Assembly: GCA_025370075.1 (NCBI GenBank)
Contig: CP073016.1
Coordinates: 930,001 to 994,000, forward strand
Length of the DNA stretch: 64,000 nt
Reading direction: 5' to 3'
Origin: Chryseotalea sp. WA131a
GTDB taxonomy: Bacteria > Bacteroidota > Bacteroidia > Cytophagales > Cyclobacteriaceae
Part shown: in pieces, positions 25,953 to 34,509 of the stretch
Numbering within the stretch: position 1 is the first letter of the stretch
Layout of the letters: every line of letters begins with the position of its first letter
Notes under the pieces: generated by a model
Seen by the model: only the letters and a program-made list of their open reading frames with translations
The model's database searches: none
Told to the model about the DNA's origin: nothing
Program-made: the position numbers and the translations under genes

Positions 25953-26116
25953 CCCACATTATGCATTAGAGAATTTCAATCATCTTGTAAATTAATGAAA
26001 ATGAGCACCTTGTAGCGAGTTTTATTCCAAACCACTCTAATGCTATGCATTAGAACTTAAGTTATTGATTCTCTTGAAGAAAAAAGTTATCAACTTAGTT
26101 TAATGCATAATTCGGG
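25953..26116. mobile_element. 164-bp MITE-like element, left copy
   Basis: The ends are imperfect 16-bp inverted repeats, CCCACATTATGCATTA and TAATGCATAATTCGGG, with 2 mismatches. The interior has no ORF and carries another ATGCATTAGA word. The second copy (30812-30975) has the better-matched left end CCCAAATTATGCATTA. No transposase is inside, so it would be non-autonomous. The end TAATGnnnAATTCnGGG also resembles the border of the insertion-sequence remnant near 59.08 kb. Confidence 0.5.
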
Positions 26117-26263
26117 ATGAACAAGCAACAGCAAGTAAAAAAGAGATGGTCAGTAGTTTATTTTTCATAGGGTGCTTTTTGGAAGATAAAAATTGAATTT
26201 GTCAATTTAGGTATTATTGAAATTTGTTAGTGATGAAGCAATATAAGTCATTGCTTTTTTAGA

Positions 26264-27100
26264 CTACCTGTTAAGAAAGCTATTGTATTTTACTTTAGCC
26301 TCCGGGCTATCAAATAAGGCCGTGTGCTCATAGTTAGCCACGTCAAAAAATTGACGATCCTTGCAATTGCTGCATTGAGTTACCTTTTGTTTAAACGTAG
26401 GCCAAGATGTTAGTTGGATTTGCGCATCTAACAACCCTTGAATAAATAAGATGTCAGACTTAAAGCCATCGGCAAAGAACAAGAGTGAACGTTGTTGGTA
26501 GGCATTGCTATTGGATGAGGTGCTTCCGTAGACACTTCGAAGCAAGTCGCAGGTAACAGAGGCAGGTGTCCTATCACTTTCTTCTAACTGACACCTCAGG
26601 ATCAAATCAAGCGGGCCCGGGGCGTTGGCAACAACACCGTTTGTTTCGTGCATTCTGTTGAGTCGGGTAACAATGTAGCCTCCTTGTGAGTGGCCTACCA
26701 AAAAAATCTTTTTCACTGTAATTCCCAATTCTTGACTCGCTTTGTTTTTTACCCAGAGCAAGGCGGCTTCAGATTGTTTTACATTATCGCCCATTAAAAG
26801 ACCTTCTTCGGGGTAAGCAACACTTACAAACATAACATCTTTTCGATCGGTAATTTTCTTGACAGCGTCCAGCGTTGTATTGGCGGCTGTAAGGATTTTG
26901 CTATCCAAGAAAACCGTGCCGTGGTAGGCAACAATCACATCCAGTACATTGCCCTCGGGTTTGTCAATAACTACATCAACCGATACATTGTTGAAGTTGA
27001 CAGACCGGGTTTCTTTTATTGGTGGAGATGGGATGCTAGCAATTTGATCCTTACCGCAGGCAAGAGTCACGAAAAAAGCAAATAAAAAGGCGGTGCGCAT
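26264..27100 (-). CDS. Alpha/beta-hydrolase lipoprotein, copy A
   Basis: 278 residues with a lipoprotein signal (LACGK, Cys 15). The fold is shown by VIVAYHGTVF near 55-64 (oxyanion loop), the nucleophile elbow GHSQGG with Ser 138, and a C-terminal NYEHTALFDSPEA whose His may complete the triad. It resembles secreted carbohydrate or feruloyl esterases and prolyl peptidases, but the substrate is unknown. A copy differing at about five residues lies at 31122-31958, duplicated together with its flanks. Confidence 0.8.
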   Translation of the reverse strand: MRTAFLFAFFVTLACGKDQIASIPSPPIKETRSVNFNNVSVDVVIDKPEGNVLDVIVAYHGTVFLDSKILTAANTTLDAVKKITDRKDVMFVSVAYPEEGLLMGDNVKQSEAALLWVKNKASQELGITVKKIFLVGHSQGGYIVTRLNRMHETNGVVANAPGPLDLILRCQLEESDRTPASVTCDLLRSVYGSTSSNSNAYQQRSLLFFADGFKSDILFIQGLLDAQIQLTSWPTFKQKVTQCSNCKDRQFFDVANYEHTALFDSPEAKVKYNSFLNR

Positions 27101-27684
27101 GATTGAAACTGTTTGCTGCCTTGGACTGATTTATTATCGGAGGGTTTAATCGACAGTCGATATTTTTGAAAATATTGAAGAGAGCTTCGCAATGTCTAAA
27201 CCACTGGTGTTAGCCTCCGCTAAGACCCACCATTTAACAAGCGTCCGCTTGTATAAGCTATTCCAAATAATCAATTCCACCTTAGCTTTTCTAATTGCAA
27301 TTGATAACTGTAAACGTTACAAAAATACAATTTGCTGTGATCGTGAAATTTGTATTTTCTGCCCATATACAAATGTATTAAATGGAGTGAACATGAGCGC
27401 ACGCTAAGACCAGAGGGGAAAAAGAAGGCAAGGCTGCGGAAGTAATAAAATCCAACAGAACAAAAACTTCGCGAGACTAAGGGGCTATTTATTAATTGAG
27501 GCATCTCTTAAAACCTTTCGTTCACGCTGGTCGCCTGACCAGCGTGCGCACAAACACTACAATAATCTAAAACTAGATGCTGGCGTGCGAAACAAGTTGT
27601 TGGTCAGCGACCAACAACTACTACTAAAAATTACTTTTTGACCAACGACAACTAAGGTTTTCCTTAAAGAAATAAAATCTATCA
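27101..27684. other. Non-coding stretch upstream of hydrolase copy A
   Basis: No supportable gene. It contains an inverted repeat ATTTGTAT/ATACAAAT (27348-27374, loop 11 nt) that also occurs in copy B, and then REP-type palindromes from 27524 on. The minus-strand hydrolase promoter should lie in the first 100 bp. Confidence 0.5.
27524..27660. repeat. REP-type palindromes (two)
   Basis: ACGCTGGTCGCCTGACCAGCGT (27524-27545, shortened core GTCGCCTGAC) and GTTGTTGGTC AGC GACCAACAAC (27596-27618) are hairpin-forming palindromes. They are followed by the conserved word GACCAACGACAACTA seen after every REP monomer in this window. Confidence 0.8.
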
Positions 27685-27729
27685 ATGCTTTTGGTTGATT
27701 TTTGGAATATCCTTAATACATTTAGTGTT

Positions 27730-28775
27730 ATGAAAATAGGCATATTTTCTTTTTACCCAGTGCTAGTAGGGTTACTGATTGGCTGCTCTGGCCAAGAAGA
27801 TGAGGTTAAAATTGTTAACAACCCTCCAATAGCAAATTTTCGCATTGTAGAAACTGCTGATAAGTTTTCTCTGGATGGAAGCCTTTCAATTGATCCCAAT
27901 GGTGATTCACTCACTTATAAGTGGAGCACCACTTCTGCATTGCTTACCATCGCGTCCCCCACTGCACCTAAGACTTTTTTTAGCGTGCCTAATGTAGCTC
28001 AGTCATTTACCACAGAAGTGAAGCTGGAATTGAAAGATGGAATTAATACCGTTCACTCCACACAAACTGTGCGTATTCCAGCCATTAACCAAATGGTGAT
28101 ATACGGACTAGGTATAAATTTAATCAAAAGTGTAAGCAACAATACTAATTACAATTGGTACTATGACCAGGCGAACTCCGGTACTTACTCATCAATCAAC
28201 TGCGGACCAACTTCTGTTTCCATGGCCATCAAATGGACTAATGAGTTTACAAATAGCAGTCCTATAGCGGCACGAAATGTATACGGAGCAAATGGCGGGT
28301 GGTGGCAAACCTTTGATATTATTAACTATTTAAATGACAATAATGTCGCTAATTCAACCATTAGCTTGGCTTCTATTGACATTTTGAAAGATAAAATTGA
28401 CAAGGGCAAAATCATCATTCTTTGCCTAGATATGTATTTTGTACAAATATCAAACCAATGCCACCTATCATCACAGCAAATTCTATCATACTGACTCACC
28501 TAGATTGGGTCACTTTATTGTGGTGAAAGGATACAAGGAAGTTGATAAATGAAACTTTCTTTGAAATCTATGATCCATACAGTTATGGCGAGCGATATGC
28601 AGACGGTTCGTTGAAAGGAAAAGATCGCTACTACAAAGCTGCGGACTTAGATTTAGCCACTAACAACTGGTGGGATTATGCGATCGTAGTTTCTAAAAAC
28701 ACTTCTGGGGGTAGGATGTCTGCAGAGCTTGATGCCGTTGATCTAAGTACGATTATTCATAAATCCGGTCGCTGA
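27730..28775 (+). pseudogene. C39-like peptidase lipoprotein, broken by two frameshifts
   Basis: From the ATG at 27730 there is a lipoprotein signal (LLIGCSGQ), a PKD-like domain (SLSIDPNGDSLTYKWS) and the start of a C39-type cysteine peptidase domain, YSSINCGPTSVSMAIKW, with the catalytic Cys. The reading frame then closes at 28494. The catalytic His block HFIVVKGYKEVD (from 28511) lies in the next frame, and ETFFEIYDPYSYGERYADG (from 28545) in the third. Two +1 changes are needed to restore it, so it is probably inactive. It lies between the two hydrolase copies. Confidence 0.8.
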
Positions 28776-28869
28776 TTGCTATTGAAACTGGATATCAACG
28801 CGTAAACGTTCTATAGTAGGAAAACGTGTTCATTTAGGAGAAGCGGCAATTCCCCTACTTAGTCATTCT

Positions 28870-29004
28870 TTAAAAGCAACGCACACTCCAGTCGCGCAAC
28901 CATGAAGTACCTGCAGCTAATTTTTCAATCCCTTCTTTACTGGTAAAGTCATGATTGTGATTCACTGAATCCGCAATGCCGCACCACGGTTCTATGCAGA
29001 TGGA
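28870..29004 (-). pseudogene. 3' remnant of an aldose 1-epimerase gene
   Basis: The minus strand encodes SICIEPWCGIADSVNHNHDF followed by TSKEGIEKLAAGTSWLRDWS and VRCF-stop, the typical C-terminus of galactose-mutarotase-like proteins (EPW.G..D..NH..DF..KEGI..L..G). A stop precedes it at 29005 and nothing of the remaining ~250 residues is present. This is a gene tail stranded by deletion, 40 bp from the end of the GAF gene. Confidence 0.7.
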
Positions 29005-29044
29005 TTATGAGTTGCAAAATTTTATGTTGATCAACTATCTGCAT

Positions 29045-30595
29045 CTAAATGTCATTTTTGTTTCTTGCAAGTTGCTCTTGTGTTGCCTGCATTTCTTCTA
29101 AATTTTGTCTTAGCTCTTCTTCCTGAGATCGCAACCGCTCTGCTTGTTCTTGAGTTTCCGCTAGAATATTTTTCATTTCTTGAGCAGTTGTAACATTGTT
29201 GATAACCGAGGCTACAAAACTGCCAGCTTTTTCTAAAAATTCAATTTCGTGGTCTTTCCATTTATGAAAACCAGCCAGTTCTATTATCGCCTCTATCTCA
29301 TCGTTAAACTTCATTGGTACGATGATCAGGCAGTTTGGGGTTGCTTCGCCAAGCCCTGAGGTGATGGTAGTGTAATCATTTGGCAAGCTAGTAAGCAGGG
29401 TGGTTTGTCCTTCCAAGTAGGCTTGGCCTAGCAAACCTTCGCCAACAGCAATGGACTTGGAGATGTATTTCTTGCGGTCGTAAGCATAGCAAGCCGCCAA
29501 TTCAAGCCACTTTTTTCCGGTCTCTTCTTTTACAATAAAAAGGCTTCCCTGGGTGGCGTTCATGTAGCGGCATAAGAACAATACTGTTTGGTAAGAAAGG
29601 TCGGTGATCGAGTTTTGATGGTTGCGCACCAACTCGTTGAACTTGGCAAGGCCAACGTTTAACCAATTTCTTTTTTCGTCTTCTTCTTTTAATGTACTTA
29701 GTTGATTTCTAAGTGCTGTTAACTTTCCTGCAAGGTTAGTATTATTAAGTGATGTATTATGTTTGTTTAAACCGCGCCACTCCACATCAAATTTTCCATT
29801 GGTTAGATCCGCAACAAATGCGGCAGCAACTTTAAAGCTTGAAATGGAGCGGTCAATATAATGCGCTTCGTTAGCAGTGCTAACTTCGTTGCCATCGTCA
29901 AACAGATAGGTTCTGTTGCTCCTGTCAAACTCAAGCAATAGTGCCGTTCGCTGCTTGGCCTCCTTTGCCAGACGCAATACAATAAAAATAAGTGTGGGTA
30001 TGCCTGTTAAGAGTAGGAGTGCTTGTATCCAACTAGTGCGCGCCATAGCATTTTGATACCGAGACTGCGCAATGCGATTGAGCTCGTCCTGATGGGCAAC
30101 TATCACCTTAGCTACAGCATCGTACTCGTACCATAATGCAGTGCCGCGGTCTTCTTTAAACATCGCACGAAAAGTATTCATACTATCTTGTTTAATTTCA
30201 TCTATCATTTTTCCAGAAAACTCAAGATAGTTGGCCACTTCTGTTTTAATTTTCTGCAGCCCATCCAGTGTTACGCCCTGCGCCCCCAATTGCGTATTGA
30301 GATCTTCAAAAGTCTTTGGGAATACCTCTTTTGCTATAGTGTAGGGTTTGAGCAAGCGTTCGTCTTTGTCAACCGAAAAACCCCGCACGCTTACGTCAGC
30401 GCGCTGCACAATGCCACGTATAATAAAATTCATATTCTCCTTAATGGAGGCCGTTTCTTCTTTGATTCTTACGGTGGAGACCATCACCAAATTATTATAA
30501 TAAACCGCTGTTGCGCTTACCACAATTAGAAAACCGAGAAAAGAAATAGGTAAGAATATGGAGTTCCTTTTCAGAAAAGAAGCTGGCTTTTCCAT
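29045..30595 (-). CDS. Membrane sensor with extracytoplasmic helical domain and GAF domain, probably truncated
   Basis: 516 residues: transmembrane span (~12-32), a periplasmic four-helix sensor region (to ~185), a second span (~190-210), a HAMP-like linker, a GAF domain (~340-480, with LSYQTVLFLCRYMNATQGSLFIV, GEGLLGQAYLEG and IIVPMKF) and a coiled coil LRSQEEELRQNLEEMQATQEQL. In Cytophagia this architecture usually continues into PAS and kinase domains after the coiled coil. Here it stops shortly after it, and the downstream DNA is a stray gene tail, so I infer a 3' truncation. It may still act as a sensor without an output domain. Confidence 0.75.
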   Translation of the reverse strand: MEKPASFLKRNSIFLPISFLGFLIVVSATAVYYNNLVMVSTVRIKEETASIKENMNFIIRGIVQRADVSVRGFSVDKDERLLKPYTIAKEVFPKTFEDLNTQLGAQGVTLDGLQKIKTEVANYLEFSGKMIDEIKQDSMNTFRAMFKEDRGTALWYEYDAVAKVIVAHQDELNRIAQSRYQNAMARTSWIQALLLLTGIPTLIFIVLRLAKEAKQRTALLLEFDRSNRTYLFDDGNEVSTANEAHYIDRSISSFKVAAAFVADLTNGKFDVEWRGLNKHNTSLNNTNLAGKLTALRNQLSTLKEEDEKRNWLNVGLAKFNELVRNHQNSITDLSYQTVLFLCRYMNATQGSLFIVKEETGKKWLELAACYAYDRKKYISKSIAVGEGLLGQAYLEGQTTLLTSLPNDYTTITSGLGEATPNCLIIVPMKFNDEIEAIIELAGFHKWKDHEIEFLEKAGSFVASVINNVTTAQEMKNILAETQEQAERLRSQEEELRQNLEEMQATQEQLARNKNDI

Positions 30596-30672
30596 TATCG
30601 TTTTGCGTTGTTTTAAAGATTAAACAAATAAACTAATTTAATTGTTCTTTTAAAAAGCAGCAATGGATAAAT

Positions 30673-30704
30673 GAAAAAAAAGGCTGCTCGTTTTGAGGCA
30701 GCCA
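30673..30704 (-). terminator. Terminator-like hairpin on the minus strand, with a second hairpin upstream
   Basis: On the minus strand GGCTGC, a 10-nt loop and GCAGCC precede a run of eight T. A second perfect hairpin, CTAGTTTG/CAAACTAG with a 4-nt loop, lies at 30732-30751. No gene ends close upstream on that strand (hydrolase copy B ends at 31122), so it may end a non-coding transcript. The rest of 30596-30807 shows nothing. Confidence 0.6.
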
Positions 30705-30811
30705 TTCAACCAAACAACCAATCAAAAAGTACTAGTTTGCTCCCAAACTAGCGCAAGTGTTGTGCGTTGGGCATTTGGCTTGGCTCACTTGTGCCTTTTA
30801 ATTAATGATAA

Positions 30812-30975
30812 CCCAAATTATGCATTAGAGAATTTCAAGAACCCTGTAAATTGATGAAAATGAGTGCCTTGCATCAAGTTTTATTCCAAACCTTTCTTAT
30901 GCTATGCATTAGAACTTAAGTTATTGATTCTCTTGAAGAAAAAAGTTATCATCTTAGTTTAATGCATAATTCGGG
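30812..30975. mobile_element. 164-bp MITE-like element, right copy
   Basis: Ends CCCAAATTATGCATTA (30812-30827) and TAATGCATAATTCGGG (30960-30975) are inverted repeats with one mismatch. Length is identical to the left copy. It is non-coding. Confidence 0.5.
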
Positions 30976-31121
30976 ATGAACAAGCAACAGCAAGTAAAAA
31001 AGAGATGCTCAGTAGTTTATTTTTCATAGGGTGCTTTTTGGAAGATATAAATTGAATTTGCCAATTTAGGTATTATTGAAATTTGTTAGTGATGAAGCAA
31101 TATAAGTCATTGCTTTTTAGA

Positions 31122-31958
31122 CTACCTGTTAAGAAAGCTATTGTATTTTACTTTAGCCTCCGGGCTATCAAATAAGGCCGTGTGCTCATAGTTAGCCACG
31201 TCAAAAAATTGACGATCCTTGCAATTGCTGCATTGAGTTACCTTTTGTTTAAACGTAGGCCAAGATGTTAGTTGGATTTGTGCATCCAACAACCCTTGAA
31301 TAAATAAGATGTCAGACTTAAAGCCATCGGCAAAGAACAAGAGTGAACGTTGTTGGTAGGCATTACTATTGGATGAAGTGCTTCCGTAGGCACTTCGAAG
31401 AAAGTCGCAGGTAACAGAGGCAGGTGTCCTATCACTTTCTTCTAACTGACACCTAAGGATCAAATCAAGCGGGCCGGGGGCGTTGGCAACAACACCGTTT
31501 GTTTCGTGCATTCTGTTGAGCCGGGTAACAATGTAGCCTCCTTGTGAGTGGCCTACCAAAAAAACCTTTTTCACCGTAATTCCCAATTCTTGACTCGCTT
31601 TGTTTTTTACCCAGAGCAAGGCGGCTTCCGATTGTTTTACATTATCGCCCATTAAAAGACCTTCTTCGGGGTAAGCAACACTTACAAACATAATATCTTT
31701 TCGATCGGTAATTTTCTTGACAGCGTCCAGCGTTGTATTGGCGGCTGTAAGGATTTTGCTATCCAAGAAAACCGTGCCGTGATAGGCAACAATCACATCC
31801 AGTGTGTTGCCCTCGGGTTTGTCAATAACTACATCAACCGATACATTGTTGAAGTTGACAGACCGTGTTTCTTTTATTGGTGGAGATGGGATGCTAGCAA
31901 TTTGATCCTTTCCGCAGGCAAGGGTCACGAAAAAAGCAAATAAAAAGGCGGTGCGCAT
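31122..31958 (-). CDS. Alpha/beta-hydrolase lipoprotein, copy B
   Basis: 278 residues, differing from copy A at about five positions (for example Val to Thr in the EGN-LDV segment, Ile to Val before FLVGHSQGG, Leu to Phe and Val to Ala near the SVTCD-LRS segment). All catalytic elements remain: lipobox Cys 15, YHG, Ser 138 in GHSQGG and the C-terminal His region. Both copies are intact, which suggests selection on at least one or a fairly recent duplication. Confidence 0.8.
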   Translation of the reverse strand: MRTAFLFAFFVTLACGKDQIASIPSPPIKETRSVNFNNVSVDVVIDKPEGNTLDVIVAYHGTVFLDSKILTAANTTLDAVKKITDRKDIMFVSVAYPEEGLLMGDNVKQSEAALLWVKNKASQELGITVKKVFLVGHSQGGYIVTRLNRMHETNGVVANAPGPLDLILRCQLEESDRTPASVTCDFLRSAYGSTSSNSNAYQQRSLLFFADGFKSDILFIQGLLDAQIQLTSWPTFKQKVTQCSNCKDRQFFDVANYEHTALFDSPEAKVKYNSFLNR

Positions 31959-32382
31959 TATTGAAACTGTTTGCCGCCTTGGACTGATTTGTTATCGGAG
32001 GGTTTAATCGACTACCGATACTTTTGAAAATATTGAAGAGAGCTTCGCAATGTCTATCCCACTGGTCTTAGCGGACGCTAAGACCTATAATTTAACAAGC
32101 GTCCGCTTGTATAAGCTATTCCAAATAAATCAACTCCACCTTAGCTTTTTTAATTGCAATTGATAACTGTAAACGTTACAAAAATACAATTTGCTGTGAT
32201 CGTGAAATTTGTATTTTCTGCCCATATACAAATGTATTAAATGGAGTGAACATGAGCGCACGCTAAGACCAGAGGGGAAAACGAAGGCAAGGCTGAGGAA
32301 GTAATAAAATCCAACAGAACAAAAACTTCGCGAGACTAAGGGGCTATTTATTAATTGAGGCATCTCTTAAAACCTTTCGTTC

Positions 32383-32612
32383 ACGCTGGTCGCCTGACCA
32401 GCGTGCGCACAAACACTACAATAACCTAAAATTAGATGCTGGCGTGCGAAAACAAGTTGGACAGGTGTGCGAAAACAAGTTGCGGGTCAGGCGACCCGCA
32501 ACAACAACCAAGAATAACTTTTTGACCAACGAGAACTAGGGGTTTGTGAAGTTGTTGGTCAGGCGACCAACAACTACGACTAAAAACAACTTACTGACCA
32601 ACGGCAACTAGG
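32383..32612. repeat. REP cluster ending at the duplicated cdd tail
   Basis: Three palindromes: an ACGCTGG-type (32383-32404), GTTGCGGGTC AGGC GACCCGCAAC (32479-32502) and GTTGTTGGTC AGGC GACCAACAAC (32551-32574). The last two make one full 150-bp unit (about 32464-32612) essentially identical to the units in the tandem array at 35.2-35.6 kb. The unit ends in AACTAGGGGG, immediately followed by the cdd tail. Confidence 0.88.
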
Positions 32613-32683
32613 GGGGCAATGGATCATCAGCAAAGATTCCGGCTGCTTGCTTCCGTATCATTTTTCGAAGGAGAATTTGTAAA
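32613..32683. repeat. Direct repeat: cdd 3' end, right copy (gene fragment)
   Basis: Contains only the last ~23 codons of cdd with one synonymous change, including the stop. It is followed 14 bp later by the 3' end of the convergent coiled-coil protein gene. This suggests that the ancestral order was cdd, then that gene, and that the 7 kb in between is inserted. Confidence 0.88.
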
Positions 32684-32696
32684 AGATTTTATTGTT

Positions 32697-34283
32697 CTAT
32701 TTTTCCTGTACCGTGGGAAGCAACTTATACTGCACGCCAAACCGAAGCACCAGTTGCTCTGGGAATCCAGCTGTAAGGCTTTTATCAAAGTTGTAGAGCA
32801 TCTGTACATTGCCTGTGAAGTGTTGACTGACCTTAAACTCGGTCTGCATGCCCATCAACATTGTCCACCGCCACTTGCGCGCAATAGGCTCGTCAGCACC
32901 GCCAAACTTAGGGTAGCTGGCCGCATCGGCCTCAAGCCTAAAACGGACGGCCTTGAAAGTTTTGAACGTACCAAACATGTTGAAGCCCCACACGGGGTTT
33001 GCTTGGTCGAACTGCCAAGTCTTGGTACTTTCGCGCAAGCGATAAATCATGCCCCCGCCAAGTTCTATCCTTCCGGTTAAATTATACGATACATTGAGGA
33101 ACAGATCAACGATGATCGAATCCTTTCTGCCTTGCGCACCGAAGTTTATCCCAAACCGAACGCGCTCGCGGAAGGGTTTTCCTTTGAGCCCGTTCTTGGG
33201 CCATTTGTAATTCTTGGGAAGCTTGTCCAAGCTCTCCAGCGAGGGCACTTTCTTTTTGATCTTCGCCATTTGGTCCATCGCTTGCTTAAGCACTTCTTCT
33301 TTGCCCGCAAAATGGTCGATGGCTTTTTTGGTAACTTCTTCTTTTAGCTTCTCGGGGTCCTTCATCGCCTCTGCCGTTTTCATCGCTTCGTTTTCTTTCA
33401 TCAATTTATCTGCATTGTCCATCTCTTTGCTGATGGCATTTACATCTTTCAATTGATTGGCAGCTTCTTCGGCCGCTTTGCCTGGGTCTTTCAGCGCGCC
33501 TTTTGCTTCATTTAATTTTCCCTTGGCTTCCTTCAACGGGCTCGCTACATTCTTCAGTTGGTCGTTCCACTGCTTCATTTGGTCTGTGCCAGGGACGGAA
33601 AGTTTACCGCCCACATTGTTCAGGTCTTTGGAGAGGTCTAGACCAGCAAAGTCGTTGGTGTTGAGGGAGGGAATTGGGGCACTAGGCGTTGGGGTATTAG
33701 GCACACTCAACGAAGGCGCAGAGAAGTTGGTATTAGGTAGTCGAGCTTGGGTGTTGGGTAGTTTGGTATTGAGCCCTGCCAATTGGCCGTTTACTTTGTC
33801 GATACCTGGGATGCTTGCTTTGGGCAGTTTCAGCCCAAGCGAATCCAGTTTGCTTCCCCACTTTTTATATCCCGCATTTACTTTTTGTTGCAGTTGGTTT
33901 TGCTTCGCGCTGACTTCGCTCAGTAATGCTTGTTGCTCGCTTTGCAGGCTATCGATCTTGCGTTGAAACAGCAGCGTAGGTTGATTGCGAACCAACAGGC
34001 TATCGATTTTGGATTGAAGTGAATTCTGTATGCCGGCAAAGGTGGTGTTGACTCTCTGCTTTAGGCTATCAGCCCAGCCGATGACTTTCAATGAGTCTTT
34101 GTATTTCTCTAGGTTGCCAAGGCTATGAAGGCTATCCAGTTTTTTTTGCCAAGGGGTGTTGGTCAGTGAATCGAGTTTTGATTGAGCTTTGCTTCTAACG
34201 GAATCGACCGTTGGCAATTGTTGCGCAAAAGTGAGCTGCGTGAGAAGCAACAAAAACAAGAATATGGTGATCTCTTTTTTCAA
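32697..34283 (-). CDS. Exported coiled-coil protein with C-terminal beta-barrel-like domain
   Basis: 528 residues with a signal peptide (MKKEITIFLFLLLLTQLTFAQ). Residues ~25-150 are heptad-rich (repeated KLDSL/QSKIDSLL). Residues ~150-215 are Pro/Asn/Thr-rich, ~215-350 are Lys/Glu-rich helices, and the last ~170 residues alternate hydrophobic and polar residues like outer-membrane strands (FGINFGAQGRKDSIIVDLFL ... ELGGGMIYRL ... LVLRFGVQYKLL). I do not recognise a family. It may be an envelope-spanning structural protein. It is convergent with the cdd-tail fragment. Confidence 0.65.
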   Translation of the reverse strand: MKKEITIFLFLLLLTQLTFAQQLPTVDSVRSKAQSKLDSLTNTPWQKKLDSLHSLGNLEKYKDSLKVIGWADSLKQRVNTTFAGIQNSLQSKIDSLLVRNQPTLLFQRKIDSLQSEQQALLSEVSAKQNQLQQKVNAGYKKWGSKLDSLGLKLPKASIPGIDKVNGQLAGLNTKLPNTQARLPNTNFSAPSLSVPNTPTPSAPIPSLNTNDFAGLDLSKDLNNVGGKLSVPGTDQMKQWNDQLKNVASPLKEAKGKLNEAKGALKDPGKAAEEAANQLKDVNAISKEMDNADKLMKENEAMKTAEAMKDPEKLKEEVTKKAIDHFAGKEEVLKQAMDQMAKIKKKVPSLESLDKLPKNYKWPKNGLKGKPFRERVRFGINFGAQGRKDSIIVDLFLNVSYNLTGRIELGGGMIYRLRESTKTWQFDQANPVWGFNMFGTFKTFKAVRFRLEADAASYPKFGGADEPIARKWRWTMLMGMQTEFKVSQHFTGNVQMLYNFDKSLTAGFPEQLVLRFGVQYKLLPTVQEK

Positions 34284-34477
34284 AATGATGAGTAGTACAA
34301 ATCTACTGAAAGCAGGTCATATTGGATGGGCTTTTTTCGTCCATCTTGCCTCTATATTTCCTCCCTTTATCCTCTAAGTATCCTTGCTGTTAGGCTATGC
34401 TTAGAGAAAGTGAGCAGTCAAGCATATGCTGCTAAACTGGCAGCGATTGAATCTGCTGAATCTTCTTCCCTTCGTTA

Positions 34478-34499
34478 ATGCTAGTCGCCTGACCAGCAT
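34478..34499. repeat. REP palindrome on the left of the RAYT gene
   Basis: ATGCTAGTCGCCTGACCAGCAT is an imperfect palindrome with the GTCGCCTGAC core, 11 bp from the end of the RAYT gene. The matching palindrome on the other side (35084-35105) has the same core in the same orientation. Confidence 0.75.
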
Positions 34500-34509
34500 T
34501 TAAATCAAC

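Larger units (their letters stand above)
25949..27607. repeat. 1.65-kb direct repeat, left copy
   Basis: This segment recurs at about 30808-32458 in the same orientation at high identity. Each copy contains a 164-bp MITE-like element, an alpha/beta-hydrolase gene on the minus strand, about 300 bp of non-coding DNA and a REP palindrome. Scattered substitutions and small indels show the duplication is not very recent. The first ~220 bp between cdd and this repeat hold only weak ORFs that I cannot support as genes. Confidence 0.9.
30808..32458. repeat. 1.65-kb direct repeat, right copy
   Basis: Second copy of 25949-27607, containing the MITE-like element, hydrolase copy B, the non-coding stretch with the ATTTGTAT/ATACAAAT inverted repeat, and an ACGCTGG-type REP. 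At its right end it runs into a 150-bp REP pair that directly abuts the duplicated cdd tail. Confidence 0.9.

Noticed and set aside
25749..26015. 88-residue hydrophobic ORF after cdd
   Set aside because: Its second half runs through the MITE-like repeat, and the other copy of the repeat has no such ORF. Another frame gives an equally plausible short leader, so neither is supported.
27271..27504. 77-residue minus-strand ORF (also present at 32130-32363)
   Set aside because: It is kept only because the 1.65-kb segment is duplicated. Composition is not protein-like and it overlaps the ATTTGTAT/ATACAAAT inverted repeat.
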